This document shows, piece after piece, positions 61,004-64,000 of a DNA stretch of 64,000 nucleotides. The stretch comes from Ceratorhiza oryzae-sativae (lineage: Eukaryota > Basidiomycota > Agaricomycetes > Cantharellales > Ceratobasidiaceae). Within the stretch, counting starts at the first letter, position 1, and every line of letters starts with the position of its first letter. The notes under the pieces are model-generated. The model was not told the DNA's origin, did not search any database, and saw only the letters and a program-made list of their open reading frames with translations. The DNA lies in the NCBI GenBank assembly GCA_030998015.1, contig JARWMV010000243.1:372001-436000 (forward strand), given 5' to 3'. The translations under genes were made by a program, and so were the position numbers.

Positions 61004-61858
61004 TTGCACCACAACACACCTGCGAAACCCCAAAACATGCCTTTTGTCACTCACCCAGTCGCACATCCCAACCATTACACCCCACTTGCTGAAAATCAGG
61101 TGGCCCCACTTCGGCAGCCACCCACCACCAGGCGGCCAGCACCCTACCCTGGCAGGGAAAATCGTCCTAAACCAGGGATGTACTGCTCCAGTGTGGAAGA
61201 CGCCCAGAGGTACGCCGAACGACTGTTGCCAGGGGCTAACCTAGTATACATCCCAAAGAAGTTAAGGGATGAAAGGAACTGGATTGACAATGACAAGTAC
61301 CTGGATCCCAGGTTAGGGGTCCTGACATGGCATGGAAGCCGGAAGCCAACAACAAGAAACACCTTGTTAAGAACACTGATGTATGTCGTCGACAATATCG
61401 TGGGACCAACAGTCGACATGGTGACCAAGGCAGCAAGACAACAGAGGAGGGCCACAGGCCAAATGGCAGACGGAGGGGACTGGGAGGTGGAGCGCCGGGC
61501 AAAGGCATTGCTGGAAGAATGGAAGTTGACACCAGCTGCACCGTATGTGGGACTGCTCAAAGCAACTACCACTGATGAGATGTTTACTGCTATCAGGACG
61601 AAGCAGGCAAACATGAGTGACTTCCGAAATTGGGTGAAGGTGCACCCAAACAAAAACACCAATTATGACACTGATATGACGAGCCTTACATCAAGCCTAG
61701 AATCACTGGTCGTGGCTGAGGAAGAAGCCAAGCCAGAAATAAAGGAACCCACCCTGGACCCAGCTGCGGAGGAAGCCAAACAGGACTGGGACTGGTGGGA
61801 AAACGAGCTTGTCGAAGCTCTGGAGGAGGTGCCACTGTTGGAACCAACCCCCATATGA
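61004..61858 (+). CDS. G1 accessory ORF, 284 aa, function unknown
   Basis: Open frame 53 bp after pol, on the same strand and of similar composition. Pro/His-rich start (TPAKPQNMPFVTHPVAHP), a central block (YCSSVEDAQRYAERLLPGAN; LRTLMYVVDNIVGPTVDMVT) and an acidic Trp-containing end (DWDWWENELVEALEEVP). I recognise no domain. It lies where some gypsy lineages carry an env-like gene, but there is no signal peptide or membrane segment, so an envelope role is not supported. Confidence 0.6.
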   Translation: MHHNTPAKPQNMPFVTHPVAHPNHYTPLAENQVAPLRQPPTTRRPAPYPGRENRPKPGMYCSSVEDAQRYAERLLPGANLVYIPKKLRDERNWIDNDKYLDPRLGVLTWHGSRKPTTRNTLLRTLMYVVDNIVGPTVDMVTKAARQQRRATGQMADGGDWEVERRAKALLEEWKLTPAAPYVGLLKATTTDEMFTAIRTKQANMSDFRNWVKVHPNKNTNYDTDMTSLTSSLESLVVAEEEAKPEIKEPTLDPAAEEAKQDWDWWENELVEALEEVPLLEPTPI

Positions 61859-61938
61859 CCACTTTGCCTCCCACAAATTGTCTCCCGAATGTATAAGAGT
61901 TTTATTTTCTTTTACACACCAAACTTAATACATTTCTT

Positions 61939-62480
61939 TTACTCTCTATTTTTATGTTTGCCCTTGAGGGGCCGGGTATAGGGCTTCTTGCCCCTTTTAT
62001 CCTTCTTATTGGTCTGAACAACTGACCGGGTAGTGGGCTGCAGCCAAGGAGCCTCCCCCCCTGGGAAGTCAGCCATGTAGTTCTGGAAACACCCAGAACC
62101 AGACGCTGCAAAGGGCGAAGCCTCATCAAACAAGGGAGCAGAGCCCTCCTCGAAGAATTCGGCAAGAGCGGCCTGGTGAGACCGCTCCTCAAAGGACTTG
62201 TAGTCCTGATCAACGAGCGCCCACACACGCTCAAGAGTGGCCTCATGGGCCCGACCATCAAGGAGGATGCGCTCCTCTACAGAACGAGTTAGCTACGTGA
62301 GAATGACGAAGAACGAACACACATACCTGGCACCCCACAGAAGAACCAGTCCCCAACACCTTGATAGAAGTCTTCAAGGGAGGCGTCGCACACGGCATCA
62401 CAGTAGGCGCAGTACTCCCCCTCAGGGAGAGACCAGCAGGTGCAGTCAAGGGGATTGTAGTTAAGGGAGATAACACGCAT
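61939..62480 (-). CDS. Antisense spliced Cys-rich ORF at the 3' end of G1, 163 aa
   Basis: Exons (complement) 62327-62480 and 61939-62276 joined across a 50-bp GT-AG intron (GTATGT...CTGTAG with a GCTAAC branch-like site). Exon 1 is Cys-rich (CTCWSLPEGEYCAYCDAVC ... WFFCG), suggesting a small zinc-binding fold; exon 2 is acidic, then ends in a basic tail (KKDKRGKKPYTRPLKGK). Frame is kept across the junction. It opposes G1 transcription. Its ATG is 20 bp from the end of the G3 LTR, whose TATA (62608-62616) points toward it, so LTR-driven expression is possible. Whether it belongs to G1 or to host DNA cannot be settled here. Confidence 0.6.
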
Positions 62481-62499
62481 AGTAAAGAACGGGATGAGG

Positions 62500-62876
62500 T
62501 GTCGACGACGACAAGTCAGGCGACGAGGAAAATAGTAAGAAAAGCAAAAGAACTTGTATTCAACGAGAGGTCAAGTTCTTGAGGAGTCCTCTGCGAACTT
62601 GACCTGGTTTATATACATAGTACGAGCCACATCATAACAAACAAGTCCGTACAGTGAGTCATGACAGATAAGAGATAGAAGCAGTAGAAGCGACTGCGGA
62701 ACTGCGGAATTTCACATCAGAGTTGAAATACATCTCGGTTACCGGTCCAGAACATTCCCTGAGTCACATGACACAGATATACCATAAAAGGCATGTATGT
62801 TTTGAAGATGATCTCATAAAATGTAGAAAATCGAGAAAATATTGTAGAGTGGATGTATGCGTGTCAGTTCATGACA
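62500..62876 (-). repeat. 3' LTR of gypsy element G3
   Basis: On the element strand it runs from TGTCATGAAC, just after a polypurine tract (62877-62889, GAAGGGGGGAAG on that strand), to a probable end CGTCGACA at 62500. The inner end is secure; the outer end is inferred from the TG...CA rule because no second copy is in the window. Confidence 0.65.
62608..62616 (-). promoter_or_regulatory. TATA-like box in the G3 LTR
   Basis: GTATATAAA on the minus strand; predicted start about 30 nt downstream, near 62580, inside a set of inverted repeats. Confidence 0.55.
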
Positions 62877-64000
62877 CTTCCCCCCTTCAAGGCACGGGGG
62901 TCCTGGGGTGCCTTTGGGTGCGACTTGACATAGTCAGCGATGAGTTCTGGTGCATTCACCAGGTCGTCATAGGTTAACCACTGTCGCTCGTCATAGCCAA
63001 GCCACTTGACATAGTATTCGAAGACATTAGATCGTTTGTTGTATCGTGACTTTATGATCTGTTCCACTTCGAACTCTTCTTCCCCTTCAGGAGTTACCAC
63101 AGGTGGTGGTGGGGGGACCTGACGGCCATAGGGGTCGTCTTTATATTTGGTCAGGAGTGAGACATGAAATACTGGGTGTATTTTCATGGTTATCGGTAGG
63201 TCCAATTTGTAGGCATGTGTGCCATGTTGTGCTACCACCTTGAATGGTCCAACTCTTTTGTGGGCCAGTTTCCTGGAGGCCTGCTGTGTCCGTATGTTTT
63301 TGGTATTAAGCCAGACTTTGTCTCCAACCTTAATAGCTTCAGGAATCCGATGCTTCTGGTCATAGTATTCCTTGATCCTCTGGTTCGCTATTTCCAGGGC
63401 TGCCTTTAGTTCGTCATGGCCCTTTTGGAGCCATTCTGCATGGTTGTCCGCTAAGGGGAGTTCTGGTTCCTCCCTGTCCCCGACTGCTAGCCTTGGGTGG
63501 AAACCGTAGTTTGCGAAGAATGGTGATTTGCCAGTTGAGGCGTTGACACCATTATTGTAGGCAAATTCAGCTAATGGTAGGAGCAAGACCCAGTCATCTT
63601 GTCTGTCTGATACATAGTGTCTGATGTACCCTTCCACTACTTGGTTGGCTCGTTCAGACTGGCCATCCGTCTGAGGGTGGTATGCTGTGGAGTAGGAGGG
63701 TTTTATATCCAGTCGTTTGTATAAGTGCCTTAAGAATTTGGATGCGAAGTTGGGTCCATGGTCTGAGATTGTTTTCCGTGGTAACCCATGGAGTTTCCAT
63801 ACATATGTTAGGAACAGGTTGGCGCAATCCATAGCACTGGCTTCCGATTGACATGGAATAAAGTGGACCATTTTTGTCAGGCGGTCGACAACTGTAAATA
63901 TGGCATCAAATCCCTCTGACAAAGGTAGCCCGGTAATCAGATCGTAGGTAATTTCCTCCCAAGGTTTTTCTGGTGCAGGTATTGGGTTTAAGAGCCCTGG
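62864..64000 (-). CDS. G3 gypsy Pol, C-terminal part (integrase and chromodomain), continues beyond window
   Basis: Open from the right edge to TGA at 62864-62866. Integrase core: VVDRLTKMVHFIPC, DHGPNFASKF and AYHPQTDGQSERANQ give the D, D, E residues. Then an SH3-like C-terminal domain (KVGDKVWLNTKNI) and a chromodomain (EEFEVEQIIKSRYNKRSNVF, then YYVKWLGYD). No stop codon interrupts it, so this copy may be active. The final codons (SVMN) lie inside the LTR, which begins at 62876 on this strand. Confidence 0.92.
   Translation of the reverse strand, partial: PGLLNPIPAPEKPWEEITYDLITGLPLSEGFDAIFTVVDRLTKMVHFIPCQSEASAMDCANLFLTYVWKLHGLPRKTISDHGPNFASKFLRHLYKRLDIKPSYSTAYHPQTDGQSERANQVVEGYIRHYVSDRQDDWVLLLPLAEFAYNNGVNASTGKSPFFANYGFHPRLAVGDREEPELPLADNHAEWLQKGHDELKAALEIANQRIKEYYDQKHRIPEAIKVGDKVWLNTKNIRTQQASRKLAHKRVGPFKVVAQHGTHAYKLDLPITMKIHPVFHVSLLTKYKDDPYGRQVPPPPPVVTPEGEEEFEVEQIIKSRYNKRSNVFEYYVKWLGYDERQWLTYDDLVNAPELIADYVKSHPKAPQDPRALKGGSVMN

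Larger units (their letters stand above)
54896..62499 (+). mobile_element. Ty3/gypsy chromovirus G1, nearly intact, 3' LTR not in window
   Basis: 5' LTR 54896-55565, putative self-priming site 55568-55579, gag 55687-57522, pol 57540-60950, a sense accessory ORF 61004-61858 and an antisense spliced ORF 61939-62480. It inserted into the protease of G2. No copy of its LTR is found before 62500, where the G3 LTR starts, so G3 probably interrupted its 3' end and the G1 3' LTR lies beyond the window. The right boundary is therefore an inference. Confidence 0.8.

Noticed and set aside
61004..61858. Envelope gene in the G1 element
   Set aside because: No signal peptide, transmembrane segment or fusion-peptide-like stretch; left as unknown accessory ORF.
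1..64000. CRISPR arrays, tRNA or rRNA genes
   Set aside because: No regularly spaced repeats, cloverleaf-like box sequences or rRNA-like segments noticed on reading; a covariance-model scan was not possible.

Overview
This window is eukaryotic and fungal. Almost every host gene is cut by many GT-AG introns of about 45-60 bp, the proteins are fungal in type, and the repeats are Ty1/copia and chromodomain-bearing Ty3/gypsy LTR retrotransposons. Intron density and the gene families point to an agaricomycete basidiomycete. A Rhizoctonia/Ceratobasidium-like fungus is my best guess, but this is inference, not proof. I joined exons by hand; where a complete model is given, every junction keeps the reading frame.

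Layout. 1-4099 (+): 3' part of a Dbl-homology RhoGEF. 4388-8936 (+): complete telomerase reverse transcriptase, 26 exons, 1083 aa. 10739-12855 (-): complete cytochrome P450, 12 exons, 504 aa. 14268-19175 (-): Ty1/copia element with both LTRs and a GAATT target-site duplication, inactivated by stop codons. 20089-22832 (+): RBR-type E3 ubiquitin ligase with a putative cysteine-peptidase-like N-terminal domain. 24591-33798 (-) and 37104-46288 (-): two tandem paralogous giant genes, each with a GBP/atlastin-like (GB1/RHD3-type) GTPase domain, a cysteine-rich NF-X1-like region and a C-terminal von Willebrand A domain. A decayed fragment of a third copy lies between them. 47.2-64.0 kb: a retrotransposon nest. 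It holds an old integrase remnant, a solo LTR, a heavily decayed gypsy element (G2, -), a nearly intact gypsy element (G1, +) inserted into G2, and the 3' end of a third gypsy element (G3, -) that interrupts the end of G1.

How the parts relate. The tandem giant GTPase-vWA genes are the most interesting host content. Their architecture combines a dynamin-superfamily GTPase with a metal-binding (MIDAS) adhesion/scaffold domain, and the locus is duplicating and decaying. The retroelements carry a consistent decay signature: all in-frame stop codons I could place are TGA where relatives have Arg, as expected from CGA to TGA at CpG sites. The counts (G1 one, copia four, G2 eight) agree with the nesting order. 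G1 shows a 12-nt match between its predicted mRNA 5' end and the site just inside its LTR, which suggests Tf1-like self-priming, and it carries two accessory ORFs, one of them antisense and spliced.
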